Below are positions 36,937 to 45,562 of a stretch of DNA of 64,000 nucleotides, piece after piece. The notes under the pieces were generated by a model, which ran no database searches, was not told where the DNA came from, and saw only the letters and a program-made list of their open reading frames with translations. Source of the stretch: Burkholderia pyrrocinia (lineage in GTDB: Bacteria; Pseudomonadota; Gammaproteobacteria; Burkholderiales; Burkholderiaceae); contig NZ_CP070977.1 of assembly GCF_018417535.1 (NCBI RefSeq), forward strand, positions 3,658,001 through 3,722,000. Reading direction: 5' to 3'. The translations under genes were made by a program, and so were the position numbers. The stretch's first letter is position 1, and every line of letters begins with the position of its first letter.

Positions 36937-38460
36937 TCACGCGTGCGGCGCGTGCGCGGCGGCGAACCACGCATCGACCGCGGCCGTCACCGCATCGAGC
37001 GTGCCCGGCGTGACGTGCAGGCCGAGCTTCGAGCGGCGCCACAGCACGTCCTGCGCGCAGGTCGCCCATTCGGCGTCGCGCAGGTAGCGCAGTTCGGCGT
37101 CGTGGATGCCCGGCGCGATTTCGGTGCCGAGATCGGCGAGCGACTTCGCGCCGTCGACCACGCGCTCCGCGCGCGTGCCGTAGGCGCGCGCATAGCGGCG
37201 GGCGAGCGCGGCGGGCAGCCACGGATAGCGTTTGGCGAACGAGCCGGCGAACACGTCGAACTTTGCGTTCGCGATGTCGCCGCCCGGCAGCGCGGCGCCG
37301 GCCGTCCAGGTTTTCGCGTCGCGGCCGAGCGCGCCGCACAGCATGTCGCCGGCTTCTTCCGCGAGCTTGCGGAACGTCGTGATCTTGCCGCCGAACACCG
37401 ACAGGAGCGGCGCGCCCGCGCCGTCGTCCAGTTCGAGGCGGTAGTCGCGCGTGACGGCCGATGCGTTCGTCGCGTTCTCGTCTTCCAGCAGCGGGCGCAC
37501 GCCCGAATAGGTCCAGTGCACGTCGGCCGGCGAGATCTTGCGCTTGAAGTAGCGGTTGATCGAATCGCACAGGTACTGCGTCTCGTCGCGATCGATCGCG
37601 ACCTTCGCGGGATCGTTCGTGTATTCGACGTCGGTCGTGCCGATCAGCGTGAAGTCGTGTTCGTACGGAATCGCGAAGATGATCCGCTTGTCCGGGTTCT
37701 GGAAGATGTACGCGTGATCGTGATCGAACAGGCGGCGCGTGATGATGTGGCTGCCCTTCACGAGCCGCACGCTGTGCTGCGCGCCGCGGCCGAGCGCGCC
37801 GTGCAGCACGTCGCCGACCCACGGGCCGGCCGCGTTCGCGATCGCGCGCGCATGCACGACGCGGATCGAACCGTCGGCGCGCTGCAGCCGCGCTTCCCAT
37901 TCGTCGCCGCGGCGTTCGGCGGATACCAGCTTCGTGCGCGTCAGGATCTCGGCGCCGCGTTCCTTCGCATCCATCGCGTTCAGCACGACGAGGCGCGCGT
38001 CGTCGACCCAGCCGTCCGAATATACGAAGCCGCGCTTGATCGAATCGATCAGCGGTGCGCCGGCTGCATGGCGGCGCATGTCGATGCCGCGCGAGCCGGG
38101 CAGCAGTTCGCGTTTCGCAAGGTGATCGTAGAGGAACAGGCCGATGCGGATCAGCCAGGCCGGACGCAGGTTCGGCATGTGCGGCATCACGAAGCGCAGC
38201 GGCCACATGATGTGCGGCGCCGCGCGCAGCAGCGTCTCGCGCTCCTGCAGCGCCTTGCGCACGAGCCCGAACTCGTTGTACTCGAGATAGCGCAGGCCGC
38301 CGTGAATCAGCTTCGTGCTGCACGACGACGTGTGCGACGCGAGGTCGTCCTGCTCGCAGAGCATGACCGACAGGCCGCGGCCGGCCGCATCGCGCGCGAT
38401 CCCCGCGCCGTTGATGCCGCCGCCGACGACGAGCAGATCGTAGCGATTCCGTTGGGTCAC
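36937..38460 (-). CDS. glpD: Aerobic glycerol-3-phosphate dehydrogenase
   Basis: GlpD oxidises sn-glycerol 3-phosphate to dihydroxyacetone phosphate at the inner membrane and passes electrons to ubiquinone. The 507-residue flavoprotein starts YDLLVVGGGINGAGIARDAA (FAD loop), then DLASHTSSCSTKLIHGGLRY and EYNEFGLVRKALQERETLLR, the family signatures, with IIFAIPYEHDFTLIGTTDVE and YSGVRPLLEDE in the middle. The C-terminal cap domain ends in AAAHAPHA. Repeated TTCGAA-like sites lie upstream. The stop codon is three bases from a MITE-like element. Confidence 0.96.
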   Translation of the reverse strand: MTQRNRYDLLVVGGGINGAGIARDAAGRGLSVMLCEQDDLASHTSSCSTKLIHGGLRYLEYNEFGLVRKALQERETLLRAAPHIMWPLRFVMPHMPNLRPAWLIRIGLFLYDHLAKRELLPGSRGIDMRRHAAGAPLIDSIKRGFVYSDGWVDDARLVVLNAMDAKERGAEILTRTKLVSAERRGDEWEARLQRADGSIRVVHARAIANAAGPWVGDVLHGALGRGAQHSVRLVKGSHIITRRLFDHDHAYIFQNPDKRIIFAIPYEHDFTLIGTTDVEYTNDPAKVAIDRDETQYLCDSINRYFKRKISPADVHWTYSGVRPLLEDENATNASAVTRDYRLELDDGAGAPLLSVFGGKITTFRKLAEEAGDMLCGALGRDAKTWTAGAALPGGDIANAKFDVFAGSFAKRYPWLPAALARRYARAYGTRAERVVDGAKSLADLGTEIAPGIHDAELRYLRDAEWATCAQDVLWRRSKLGLHVTPGTLDAVTAAVDAWFAAAHAPHA

Positions 38461-38502
38461 CTGCTGTCCTTATCGTCTGATGGAAATGGGTGAACACGAA
38501 AT

Positions 38503-38553
38503 GTTCGAATTCGAAATTTAACGAACGAAATCGAAAAAGTAAAGTTCGATAAA
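38503..38553. promoter_or_regulatory. Candidate GlpR operator array and glpD promoter region
   Basis: An AT-rich island with repeated TTCGA/TCGAA words: TTCGAATTCGAA (38504-38515), ACGAACGAAATCGAAAA and AAAGTTCGATAAAG. It lies 45-95 bases upstream of glpD, where DeoR-type GlpR operators are expected; glpR is encoded nearby. The assignment to GlpR is inference. Confidence 0.45.
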
Positions 38554-38622
38554 GCGGGGCCAGTAGCGCGCGGCACGATCCCGGACGATACTGGCGGAAT
38601 CGACCGTTTCGCGAGGTGAATC

Positions 38623-38991
38623 ATGCGTATTGGGATGTGGGCCGGCGTGTGCGCCGTCCTTCTGGCGGGGTGCAGCGCGGGCACGCCGCCGCTCGCCGGC
38701 AACTGGCGGGCGCCGTCGTTCGCCGACCTGCAGACGTCATGCGGCGGCACGGCGCGCGACTGGGGCGCGGACGCGCAGCCGGTCTACTCGACGCTGTACG
38801 ACGCGTACGTGGCGAAACGGTATCGCGGGCTGACCGAAGCGAACTATTGTGCGTTCGTAAACGAACTTTCGACGCGCTATGCGGCGCCCGACGCGGCGGC
38901 GCGCGCCGGCTGGATCGCGTATTTCAACGGTGCGCGCGCGCAGGCCATCAGTTGGCGGGCGGCGGTCGATCCGACGCTGCGCGGCGGCTGA
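38623..38991 (+). CDS. Putative lipoprotein, 122 residues
   Basis: MRIGMWAGVCAVLLAGCSAG is a type II signal peptide with lipobox LAGC (Cys17), behind a GAGGTG ribosome-binding site. The mature ~105 residues contain two further Cys (SCGG, YCAF) that could form a disulfide and a predicted helical part (FVNELSTRYAAPDAAARAGW). I do not recognise the family. It is divergent from glpD, sharing the AT-rich island, and is followed by a strong hairpin. Function unknown; no link to glycerol metabolism is evident. Confidence 0.75.
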   Translation: MRIGMWAGVCAVLLAGCSAGTPPLAGNWRAPSFADLQTSCGGTARDWGADAQPVYSTLYDAYVAKRYRGLTEANYCAFVNELSTRYAAPDAAARAGWIAYFNGARAQAISWRAAVDPTLRGG

Positions 38992-39027
38992 AGCCGGCTG
39001 CGGCGAACGGGCGGGGAAAGCGGAAAC

Positions 39028-39059
39028 GACCGCGCGGCCGGGAATCCGGCCGCGCGGTC
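39028..39059 (+). terminator. GC-rich hairpin after the lipoprotein gene
   Basis: GACCGCGCGGCCGG / CCGGCCGCGCGGTC arms with a four-base loop (GAAT), perfect over 14 pairs. No T-run follows, so it may protect the mRNA end or act with Rho. It overlaps a short tandem duplication. Confidence 0.55.
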
Positions 39060-39114
39060 AAGTCAGGAACAACGGGCCGGGGATCCGGCCGCGGGTCAGG
39101 TCAGGAACAACGGG
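39038..39114. repeat. Imperfect 39/38-base tandem duplication
   Basis: Unit 1 (39038-39076) and unit 2 (39077-39114) both read CCGGGGATCCGGCCGCG-like sequence followed by GGTCARGTCAGGAACAACGG, with three substitutions and one single-base indel. It duplicates the 3' arm of the preceding hairpin. Confidence 0.8.
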
Positions 39115-39116
39115 CT

Positions 39117-39314
39117 TCACGAATAGCGGTACTTGATGGATCGCAGCGCGGCGTCGCCGGTCTCGGTCACGCAGTATTTGCGCCCCGAGCCGAGTCCTTC
39201 GAGGCGGACAAGCTGCTGTTCGAGCAGTATGTCCAGTTCATCCCGATCCATATCGCGCTGGTCAGGCGCGTCCTTCACAAGCAATAGCGTGGCGAATTCA
39301 TGCGGACTCAGCAT
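39117..39314 (-). CDS. Small conserved-looking protein, winged-helix-like (65 residues)
   Basis: The 65-residue product MLSPHEFATLLLVKDAPDQR... has the pattern of a small winged helix: helix (SPHEFATLLLVKD), acidic recognition-like helix (RDELDILLEQQLVRLE) and a wing (SGRKYCVTETGDAALRSI), where VTETGDAAL resembles the tail of MarR/ArsR-like wHTH repeats. GGAGAG precedes ATG 39314; the earlier Met at 39326 lacks a site. A perfect CCCC/GGGG palindrome lies 57 bases upstream. I do not recognise the family by name. It is convergent with the lipoprotein gene. Confidence 0.65.
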   Translation of the reverse strand: MLSPHEFATLLLVKDAPDQRDMDRDELDILLEQQLVRLEGLGSGRKYCVTETGDAALRSIKYRYS

Positions 39315-39628
39315 CGTTCTCTCCATGGCATCCGGTCTGCCCGCGCGGCCGGCGCAAACGCCGACGCACGATACCCCGGGGGGTATGGCTTGGGGGGAAA
39401 AGCTGCATTCGCCGGCCCTGAAATTCGCACACGCCCTGGCACAGGCGGTCGGGCGAACGGACCGGGGAACTGGAGTCTAGTCGAGCGCGCACGCAACGAC
39501 AAATCGTGCCCCGTTAATTTTCCGTTTGACAGGAGAATGCACCGCAAGCGGTTTGCTCGCGGCGCCAACTTCTTGATTTCACTTGAAGTTTCGGGTGCGG
39601 TGCAGCATCGCGAGCGTCTTCGCAAGCG
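39315..39628. promoter_or_regulatory. Intergenic region upstream of the 65-residue gene, with CsoR-type palindrome
   Basis: 314 bases between glpR and the small wHTH-like gene. At 39371-39386 ATACCCCGGGGGGTAT has perfect ATACCCC/GGGGTAT arms, the TACCCC..GGGGTA style of CsoR/RcnR-family operators. Otherwise no gene or terminator is seen. Confidence 0.4.
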
Positions 39629-40408
39629 TCATTCCGCGACGTACACCTGGGTGCCGGCGGCGGCCACCGTGTCGGCCATCTCGGGCGGCAGCGGCTTGTC
39701 GGTGAAGAGCGCGTGCACCTGGCTCAGGTGGCCCTGGCGTACCAGCGCGGGGCGGCCGACCTTCGAATGGTCGGTCACGAGGTAGACCGTGCGCGCATGC
39801 TGCATGATCGCCTCGGCGACGCGCACCTCGCGCGTGTCGAAGTCGCGCAGCGTGCCGTCGGCCTCGATCGCCGACGTGCCGATGATCGCGTAGTCGACCT
39901 TGAACTGGCGGATGAAGTCGATCGCGAGCTCGCCGACGATGCCCTTGTCCCACGGCCGCACGATGCCGCCGGTGATCAGCACTTCGCAGTCGGGGTAGCC
40001 GCTCATCATCGACGCGACGTTCAGGTTGTTCGTGATCACGTGCAGCCCGTGGTGGCGGTTCAGTGCGCGCGCGACTTCCTCGGTCGTCGTGCCGAGGTTG
40101 ATGAACAGCGACGCCTGGTCGGGGATGTGCGACGCCGCGAGCGCCGCGATGCGCCGCTTCTCGTCGTGGAACATCCGCTGGCGCGCCGTGTACGACACGT
40201 TCTCCGAACTGGTCGGCAGGCTCGCGCCGCCGTGGTAGCGGCGCAGCAGGTTCAGGTCGGCGAGCCAGTTCACGTCGCGGCGGATCGTCTGCGGCGTCAC
40301 CGCGAAGTGCGCGGCGAGATCGTCGACGGTCACGAAGCCGTCGCGCTGCACCCATTCGAGCAGTTCCTGCTGGCGCGCGTTGAGGGTGAGGCGGGGATCT
40401 CGGGTCAT
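39629..40408 (-). CDS. glpR: DeoR-family glycerol-3-phosphate regulon repressor
   Basis: GlpR represses glycerol catabolism genes until glycerol 3-phosphate binds. The 259-residue product has the DeoR HTH (RQQELLEWVQRDGFVTVDDL, AAHFAVTPQTIRRDVNWLAD) and the ISOCOT-fold effector domain with SLFINLGTTTEEVARAL, ITNNLNVASMM, GGIVRPWDKGIVGELAIDFI and VTDHSKVGRPALVRQG. ATG 40408; upstream residues are not family-like. It is separated from glpD by two small genes and is divergent from the gamma-glutamyltransferase-like gene, with two palindromes between. Confidence 0.92.
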   Translation of the reverse strand: MTRDPRLTLNARQQELLEWVQRDGFVTVDDLAAHFAVTPQTIRRDVNWLADLNLLRRYHGGASLPTSSENVSYTARQRMFHDEKRRIAALAASHIPDQASLFINLGTTTEEVARALNRHHGLHVITNNLNVASMMSGYPDCEVLITGGIVRPWDKGIVGELAIDFIRQFKVDYAIIGTSAIEADGTLRDFDTREVRVAEAIMQHARTVYLVTDHSKVGRPALVRQGHLSQVHALFTDKPLPPEMADTVAAAGTQVYVAE

Positions 40409-40491
40409 GGCTCGATGGTCGTGTCGTGAGACGGAGCGGGTATTGTAAGGGCGGCAACGGCGTTCGGCCGGCCTGGCCGGCACGGTCGCGT

Positions 40492-40534
40492 GCAATTCAT
40501 GCGGAAATTGCATGGATTCATGTGACAAATGAAT
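40492..40534. promoter_or_regulatory. Two adjacent palindromes between glpR and the GGT-like gene
   Basis: GCAATT-N8-AATTGC (40492-40511) and ATTCAT-N7-ATGAAT (40516-40534), both perfect in their six-base arms and AT-rich against the background. They sit in the divergent promoter region, 88-130 bases ahead of the plus-strand gene. The binding protein is unknown. Confidence 0.45.
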
Positions 40535-40621
40535 TTGTGCGATTGCGCTGATCGCGCTGCAATGGCGGACTGCCTGCACACGCGGGCGCGCATTCATTCA
40601 GCTTTCGACGAGGTGGCACCG

Positions 40622-42262
40622 ATGACTGGCTTCAACTGGCACAACCCGTATCCGACGACCCGCATCCCGGTATTTGCGCGCAACGTCGTGTCGACGTCGC
40701 ACCCGCTCGCTGCGCAGGCCGGGCTGCGGATGCTGTGGAAAGGCGGCAACGCGGTCGACGCGGCGCTGGCCGCCGCAGCCGCGATCACGGTGGTCGAGCC
40801 CGTGTCGTGCGGGCTCGGCGGCGACGCGTTCGCGCTCGTATGGGACGGCGAGCGGCTGTCCGGGCTGAACGCATCGGGCGTCGCGCCGGCCGCGTGGAAC
40901 GTCGACTATTTCCGCAAGCGCCACGGCGAGGATGCGCACGGCATTGCGAACAAGCCGACCCGCGGCTGGGATACCGTCACCGTGCCGGGCGTGATCGCCG
41001 GCTGGGAAGCGCTGCACGCGAAGTTCGGTTCGCTGCCGTTCGCGGATCTGCTCGAGCCGGCGATCGAGATCGCGGAGCGCGGTTATGCGGTGCCGCCGAT
41101 CGTCGCGCACAAGTGGGCGGCGGCGGTGCCCGCGCTGCAGGGCCTGCCGGGCTTCGCGGAGACCTTCATGCCGCGCGGCCGTGCGCCGCTCGTCGGCGAA
41201 CGCGTCTGCCTGCCGGGCCATGCGCAGACGCTGCGCACGCTCGCGAAGGACGGCGCCCGTGCGTTCTATGAAGGCGCGCTCGCCGAGCGCATCGCGGCGT
41301 TCGCCCGCGAGGGCGGCGGCGCGATGACCGAAGCCGACCTGCGCGCATACCGGCCGGAATGGGTCGAGCCGATCGGCAAGCGCTTCGGCCGCCACACGAT
41401 TCACGAGATCCCGCCGAACGGGCAGGGCATCGCTGCGCTGATCGCGCTCGGGATCGCCGAGCATGCGGGCGTGACGGAATGGCCGCTCGATTCGGTCGAC
41501 TCGCAGCATCTGCAGATCGAGGCGATGAAGCTCGCGTTCGCGGATGTCTATCGCTACGTCGCCGATCCGCGTGCGATGGAAGTCACGCCCGAGCAGATGC
41601 TCGACGATGCGTATCTCGCCGAACGCGCGAAGCAGATCGATCCCGCGCGTGCGACGCACTTCGGTGCCGGCCGGCCGCATTCGGGCGGCACGATCTACCT
41701 GTCGGCGGCCGACGAGCGCGGGATGATGGTGAGCTTTATCCAGTCGAACTACATGGGCTTCGGTTCGGGGCTCGTCGTGCCCGGCACCGGCATTGCGCTG
41801 CAGAACCGCGGGCACGGCTTCTCGATGGATCCGGCTTCGCCGAACGTCGTCGCGGGCGGCAAGCGGCCGTTCCACACGATCATCCCGGCGTTCGTGACCG
41901 AGGACGTCGACGGCCGCACCGAGGCCGTGATGAGCTTCGGCGTGATGGGCGGCGACATGCAGCCGCAGGGCCATCTTCAGACCGTCGTGCGGATGCTCGG
42001 CTACGGGCAGCAGCCGCAGGCCGCATGCGATGCGCCGCGCTGGAAGGTCAACCGCGACTTCACGCTCGACGTCGAAGCGACGATGAATCGTGCGACGGTC
42101 GACGCGCTGGCCGCCCGCGGCCATACGATCGAGTCGATCGACGATCCTTACATGGATTTCGGTTCGGGGCAGTTCATCTGGCGTCTCGATCGCGACGATC
42201 GCGAGCGTGGCTACGTCGCCGCGAGCGACAGCCGGCGCGACGGTCTGGCGGCCGGTTTCTGA
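40622..42262 (+). CDS. Gamma-glutamyltransferase-family Ntn hydrolase
   Basis: A 546-residue GGT-type enzyme that self-cleaves to expose a catalytic threonine. Here that is Thr357 in PHSGGTIYLSAADERG. Other signatures: GGNAVDAALAAAAAITVVEP and SCGLGGDAFALVWDGERLSG (N-terminal subunit), IPPNGQGIAALIALGIAE, and the small-subunit SNYMGFGSGLVVPGTGIALQ and GGDMQPQGHLQTVVRMLGYG. There is no signal peptide, so it is cytosolic, as in YwrD-like members and the oxamate amidohydrolase HpxW group, rather than periplasmic Ggt. ATG 40622 chosen; the frame is open upstream. Confidence 0.85.
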   Translation: MTGFNWHNPYPTTRIPVFARNVVSTSHPLAAQAGLRMLWKGGNAVDAALAAAAAITVVEPVSCGLGGDAFALVWDGERLSGLNASGVAPAAWNVDYFRKRHGEDAHGIANKPTRGWDTVTVPGVIAGWEALHAKFGSLPFADLLEPAIEIAERGYAVPPIVAHKWAAAVPALQGLPGFAETFMPRGRAPLVGERVCLPGHAQTLRTLAKDGARAFYEGALAERIAAFAREGGGAMTEADLRAYRPEWVEPIGKRFGRHTIHEIPPNGQGIAALIALGIAEHAGVTEWPLDSVDSQHLQIEAMKLAFADVYRYVADPRAMEVTPEQMLDDAYLAERAKQIDPARATHFGAGRPHSGGTIYLSAADERGMMVSFIQSNYMGFGSGLVVPGTGIALQNRGHGFSMDPASPNVVAGGKRPFHTIIPAFVTEDVDGRTEAVMSFGVMGGDMQPQGHLQTVVRMLGYGQQPQAACDAPRWKVNRDFTLDVEATMNRATVDALAARGHTIESIDDPYMDFGSGQFIWRLDRDDRERGYVAASDSRRDGLAAGF

Positions 42263-42590
42263 CGGATCGCTTCCGGTTTTCTCCTGGCGGTCGATGCGCT
42301 CGACGGGCGGCCGAAGGGCCGCCCGTTTCGTTTGGTGCGGCCCGTACCGTCGAATGGCTGCAAGCCGTTCGAAGGACTCGTCTAACGAACGGCAACAGAC
42401 GCCGTGGAACTGCGCTTGTCGGCCATGGTCAGTGCTCTGGAGCACGAACATCAAAGTCCGGCTAAGATGCCAGGATGGTTCGGCCGGACCAATTCACTAT
42501 AAACGCATGTAAGACGCCGCCTGCGGGACGGTTGGCGCCTGTGCCGAAGGCATGGGCCGGCCCCCGCGCGACGATTGGGAGCGCACCACC
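42263..42590. other. Intergenic region between the GGT-like and ferritin-like genes
   Basis: 328 bases. It starts with the terminator at 42304-42331; the remainder should carry the promoter of the ferritin-like gene. No other structure is recognised. Confidence 0.45.
42304..42331 (+). terminator. Terminator after the GGT-like gene
   Basis: CGGGCGGCC (42304-42312) / GGCCGCCCG (42317-42325) with a GAAG tetraloop, followed by TTTCGTTT. Confidence 0.75.
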
Positions 42591-43418
42591 ATGGACACTA
42601 AAACGACGCATGTCATGCCGTGGCGAATCGAGGACATCGACCTGAACCGGATCGATCGTCAGCGTGCCGCCGCGAACGAGGATCTGCTGCTGCTGCTGTG
42701 CGCGTCGTCGTTCATCGAAAGCGGCTCGGATCTCTACACGAGCAATCTGAGCGAATTCTTCAACGACGATCCTGAAGTCTCCGCGTGGCTCAACAATGCA
42801 TGGGAGCACGAAGAATTGCAGCACGGTCGCGCGCTGAAGGCGTACATCGCGCACGTGTGGCCCGAGTTCGACTGGGATACCGCGTTCGCGAATTTCTTCG
42901 CCGAGTATTCGAAGACCTGCTCGGTCGAGGCGTTCGAGAAGACCCGCGCGCTCGAGATGGTCGCGCGCTGCGTCGTCGAGACGGGCACGGCCACGCTTTA
43001 TCGCGCGATCAACGAATGCTCCGACGAGCCCGTGCTGAAGGAAATCACCGACAACATCCGCACGGACGAAGTGCGTCACTACAAGCACTTCTTCAAATTC
43101 TTCAAGAAGTACAACCAGCTCGAAGGCAATGGCCGGCTCGCGGTGCTCGGCGCGCTGACGCGCCGTGTGATGGAAATCAAGAACGAGGATTCCGAGATCG
43201 CGCTGCGCCACGTGTTTGCGGTCCGCTATCCGGATCGCGTCGGCGACAGCCAGTACAACCGCGAGCGCGCTGCGCGCATCAGTACGCTCGTGCGGCGCAA
43301 CCTGTCGGCCGACATGTGCGTGAAGATGCTGCTCAAGCCGCTCGACCTGCCCGCGAAGATCCAGCCGGGCGTCCACTATCCGCTCACGAAGATCACGCGG
43401 CACGTATTCCTGCGCTGA
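42591..43418 (+). CDS. Ferritin-like di-iron protein of unknown function
   Basis: A 275-residue, mostly helical protein. Two carboxylate-bridged di-iron half-sites are visible: WEHEELQHGRALKAY (E-x-x-H) with an earlier Glu in SFIESGSDLYTSNL, and MVARCVVETGTATLYRAI followed by IRTDEVRHYKHFFKFF (E-x-x-H). This ExxH pairing is that of the ferritin-like/acyl-ACP-desaturase superfamily, including AurF-type N-oxygenases. GGGAG precedes ATG 42591. No electron-transfer partner is adjacent, and the next gene encodes a split-barrel protein. Substrate unknown; storage-type ferritin is unlikely because of length and monofunctional helical layout. Confidence 0.75.
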   Translation: MDTKTTHVMPWRIEDIDLNRIDRQRAAANEDLLLLLCASSFIESGSDLYTSNLSEFFNDDPEVSAWLNNAWEHEELQHGRALKAYIAHVWPEFDWDTAFANFFAEYSKTCSVEAFEKTRALEMVARCVVETGTATLYRAINECSDEPVLKEITDNIRTDEVRHYKHFFKFFKKYNQLEGNGRLAVLGALTRRVMEIKNEDSEIALRHVFAVRYPDRVGDSQYNRERAARISTLVRRNLSADMCVKMLLKPLDLPAKIQPGVHYPLTKITRHVFLR

Positions 43419-43488
43419 TCGCCGCGGCGCGGCCCGTCGGGCGTATGCTGCCGCATCGTCATCCGATCTGCACCAGGGCCACGCCACC

Positions 43489-43995
43489 ATGACCGATACC
43501 CATCGCCACGCGCTCGAACAATGGACGTTCGACGCGTGGCCGCCGGCCGTCGTATCGCTGTTCGACGGCACCGCGCTCGAGCGTCATGCCGACCTCGCCG
43601 CCTCGTTGATCGTCGCGACCGACGACGGCCAGTTGCGCACGACGCTGCTCGGCGTCGGCGAGATCTATGCGCACGATGCGCGCACGCTGCTGGTCGCGTT
43701 ATGGCCGCAATCGCGGGCGGCGCGCGCGCTCGCGCAACGGCGCGCGGCCGCATTGACGCTCGTCGCGGACGGCGCATTCTTTCAGGCGCAATTGAGGATC
43801 GAGCCGCTCGAAGGCGACTTCGGCGGACTGGCCGGATTCGCTGCGACGATCGCGCACGGCGATGCGCAGCGGGTCGGCTATGCGCGTCTCGCGACAGGCG
43901 TCACGTTCACGCTGGAAGGGGAGCGCACCGCGGTGCTCGCGCGCTGGCAACGCCAGGTCGAGCACCTGCGGCGCGCGTCCGCGCGGCTTCAGTGA
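43489..43995 (+). CDS. PNPOx-like split beta-barrel protein
   Basis: A 168-residue protein whose middle part ([58 protein letters not shown]) has the strand pattern of the flavin-binding pyridoxamine-phosphate-oxidase-like split barrel. The C-terminus ([20 protein letters not shown]) is helical. No canonical FMN-binding residues can be assigned with confidence. It is 70 bases after the ferritin-like gene, same strand. Its stop overlaps the stop of convergent rhlE by seven bases. Confidence 0.65.
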   Translation: MTDTHRHALEQWTFDAWPPAVVSLFDGTALERHADLAASLIVATDDGQLRTTLLGVGEIYAHDARTLLVALWPQSRAARALAQRRAAALTLVADGAFFQAQLRIEPLEGDFGGLAGFAATIAHGDAQRVGYARLATGVTFTLEGERTAVLARWQRQVEHLRRASARLQ

Positions 43996-45437
43996 CCGCG
44001 CTGGCCGCTGCGCGACGAACGGTTGCGGTTCGGGTGCGCGGCGTTGCCGTTCGCCGGACGGGCGCTGTTGCCGCCGCCCGAAGGGCGTCCGCCGTTGCCG
44101 CCGGCGCCGCCTTGCGTACGCGGCTTCGCGGCCTTCTGCTGCGATGCTTTCGGTTGCGCGTTGCCGTCGCGCTTCGCGGCCGGCTGCTGGCCTGAGCCGC
44201 CTGCGCGCGGCTGGCGATTGCCGCCGCCGCCACCACCGCCGCTGCGCGGCTGTTGCTGCCCGCGGCGCTGCTGGATCGGCTCCGCCTTCGCATTCGGATC
44301 GGGCTCGAAGCCCGCGATCACTTCCTGCGGAATCTCGCGCTTGATCAGCCGTTCGATGTCGCGCAGCAGTTGCTTCTCGTCGACGCACACGAGCGATACG
44401 GCTTCGCCGGTCGCGCCCGCGCGCCCCGTGCGGCCGATCCGGTGCACGTAGTCCTCGGGCACGTTCGGCAGGTCGAAGTTGACGACGTGCGGCAACTGGT
44501 CGATGTCGATCCCGCGCGCGGCGATATCGGTCGCGACGAGCACCTGCAGCGTGCTGTTCTTGAACTCCGCGAGCGCGCGCGTGCGTGCCGACTGGCTCTT
44601 GTTGCCGTGGATCGCCATCGCGCTGATGCCGTCCTTCGTCAACTGTTCGGCGAGCCGGTTCGCACCGTGCTTGGTGCGCGTGAACACGAGCACCTGGAAC
44701 CAGTTGTGTTCGCGGATCAGGTGCGTGAGCAGCTCGCGCTTGCGGTCGCGGTCGACCGGGTGGATCTTCTGCGCGACGCTCTCGGCGGTCGTGTTGCGGC
44801 GCGCGACCTCGATCAGCGCGGGCGAATCGAGCAGGTTGTCCGCGAGCGCCTTGATCTCGTCGGAGAAGGTCGCCGAGAACAGCAGGTTCTGGCGGCGCGG
44901 CGGCAGCTTCGCGAGCACGCGCTTGATGTCGTGGATGAAGCCCATGTCGAGCATCCGGTCGGCTTCGTCGAGCACGAGGATGTCGAGATTCGACAGGTCG
45001 ATCGTCTTCTGCTGCATGTGATCGAGCAGGCGCCCCGGCGTCGCGACGACGATGTCGACGCCGCGCTTGAGCGCATCGATCTGCGGATTGATGCTGACGC
45101 CGCCGAACATCACGGTCGAGCGCAGCTTCAGGTACTTGCTGTACGCGCGCACGCTTTCCTCGACCTGTGCGGCGAGTTCGCGCGTCGGCGTGAGGATCAG
45201 CGCACGCACCGCGCGCTTCGCGTTGTGGTGCTCCGCGTAGAACGTATGCAGGCGCTGCAGGATCGGCAGCGTGAAGCCTGCGGTCTTGCCGGTGCCCGTC
45301 TGCGCGCCGGCGAGCAGGTCGCCGCCGCCGAGGACCGCAGGGATCGCCTGCTGCTGGATCGGAGTCGGCGACGTGTAGCCGAGCTCGTTGACCGCCTTGA
45401 CAAGCGGTTCGGCCAGGCCGAGAGATTCGAAAGACAT
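43989..45437 (-). CDS. rhlE: ATP-dependent RNA helicase RhlE (DEAD-box)
   Basis: RhlE-type helicases remodel RNA in ribosome assembly and RNA decay. The 482-residue product has all the motifs: Q motif [34 protein letters not shown], Ia [71 protein letters not shown] and [14 protein letters not shown]. The last ~95 residues are a disordered Gln/Gly/Arg/Asn-rich tail ([17 protein letters not shown]...) that typically binds RNA. ATG 45437 ([12 protein letters not shown]). Confidence 0.95.
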   Translation of the reverse strand: MSFESLGLAEPLVKAVNELGYTSPTPIQQQAIPAVLGGGDLLAGAQTGTGKTAGFTLPILQRLHTFYAEHHNAKRAVRALILTPTRELAAQVEESVRAYSKYLKLRSTVMFGGVSINPQIDALKRGVDIVVATPGRLLDHMQQKTIDLSNLDILVLDEADRMLDMGFIHDIKRVLAKLPPRRQNLLFSATFSDEIKALADNLLDSPALIEVARRNTTAESVAQKIHPVDRDRKRELLTHLIREHNWFQVLVFTRTKHGANRLAEQLTKDGISAMAIHGNKSQSARTRALAEFKNSTLQVLVATDIAARGIDIDQLPHVVNFDLPNVPEDYVHRIGRTGRAGATGEAVSLVCVDEKQLLRDIERLIKREIPQEVIAGFEPDPNAKAEPIQQRRGQQQPRSGGGGGGGNRQPRAGGSGQQPAAKRDGNAQPKASQQKAAKPRTQGGAGGNGGRPSGGGNSARPANGNAAHPNRNRSSRSGQRGH

Positions 45438-45500
45438 AGATACCACTCTTGAGTTTTATGATCGGCGACACCTCGCGCGGCCCGCGCGGGCTGGCGTCGC

Positions 45501-45544
45501 AAAAAGCAAAGGGGCGCGACTGCGGTTTCCCGCAGCCGCGCCCC
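45501..45544 (-). terminator. Terminator after the tri-haem cytochrome gene
   Basis: On the minus strand GGGGCGCGGCTGCGG pairs with CCGCAGTCGCGCCCC (one mismatch, loop GAAA), followed by a T-rich tail (TTTGCTTTTT). It lies between the cytochrome stop and rhlE. Confidence 0.75.
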
Positions 45545-45562
45545 GTTTGCGTCACGCATTAT

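Noticed and set aside
36645..36974. Short frames across the MITE-like element (90-109 residues)
   Set aside because: They consist of terminal and internal inverted-repeat sequence, lack ribosome-binding sites and overlap each other on both strands.
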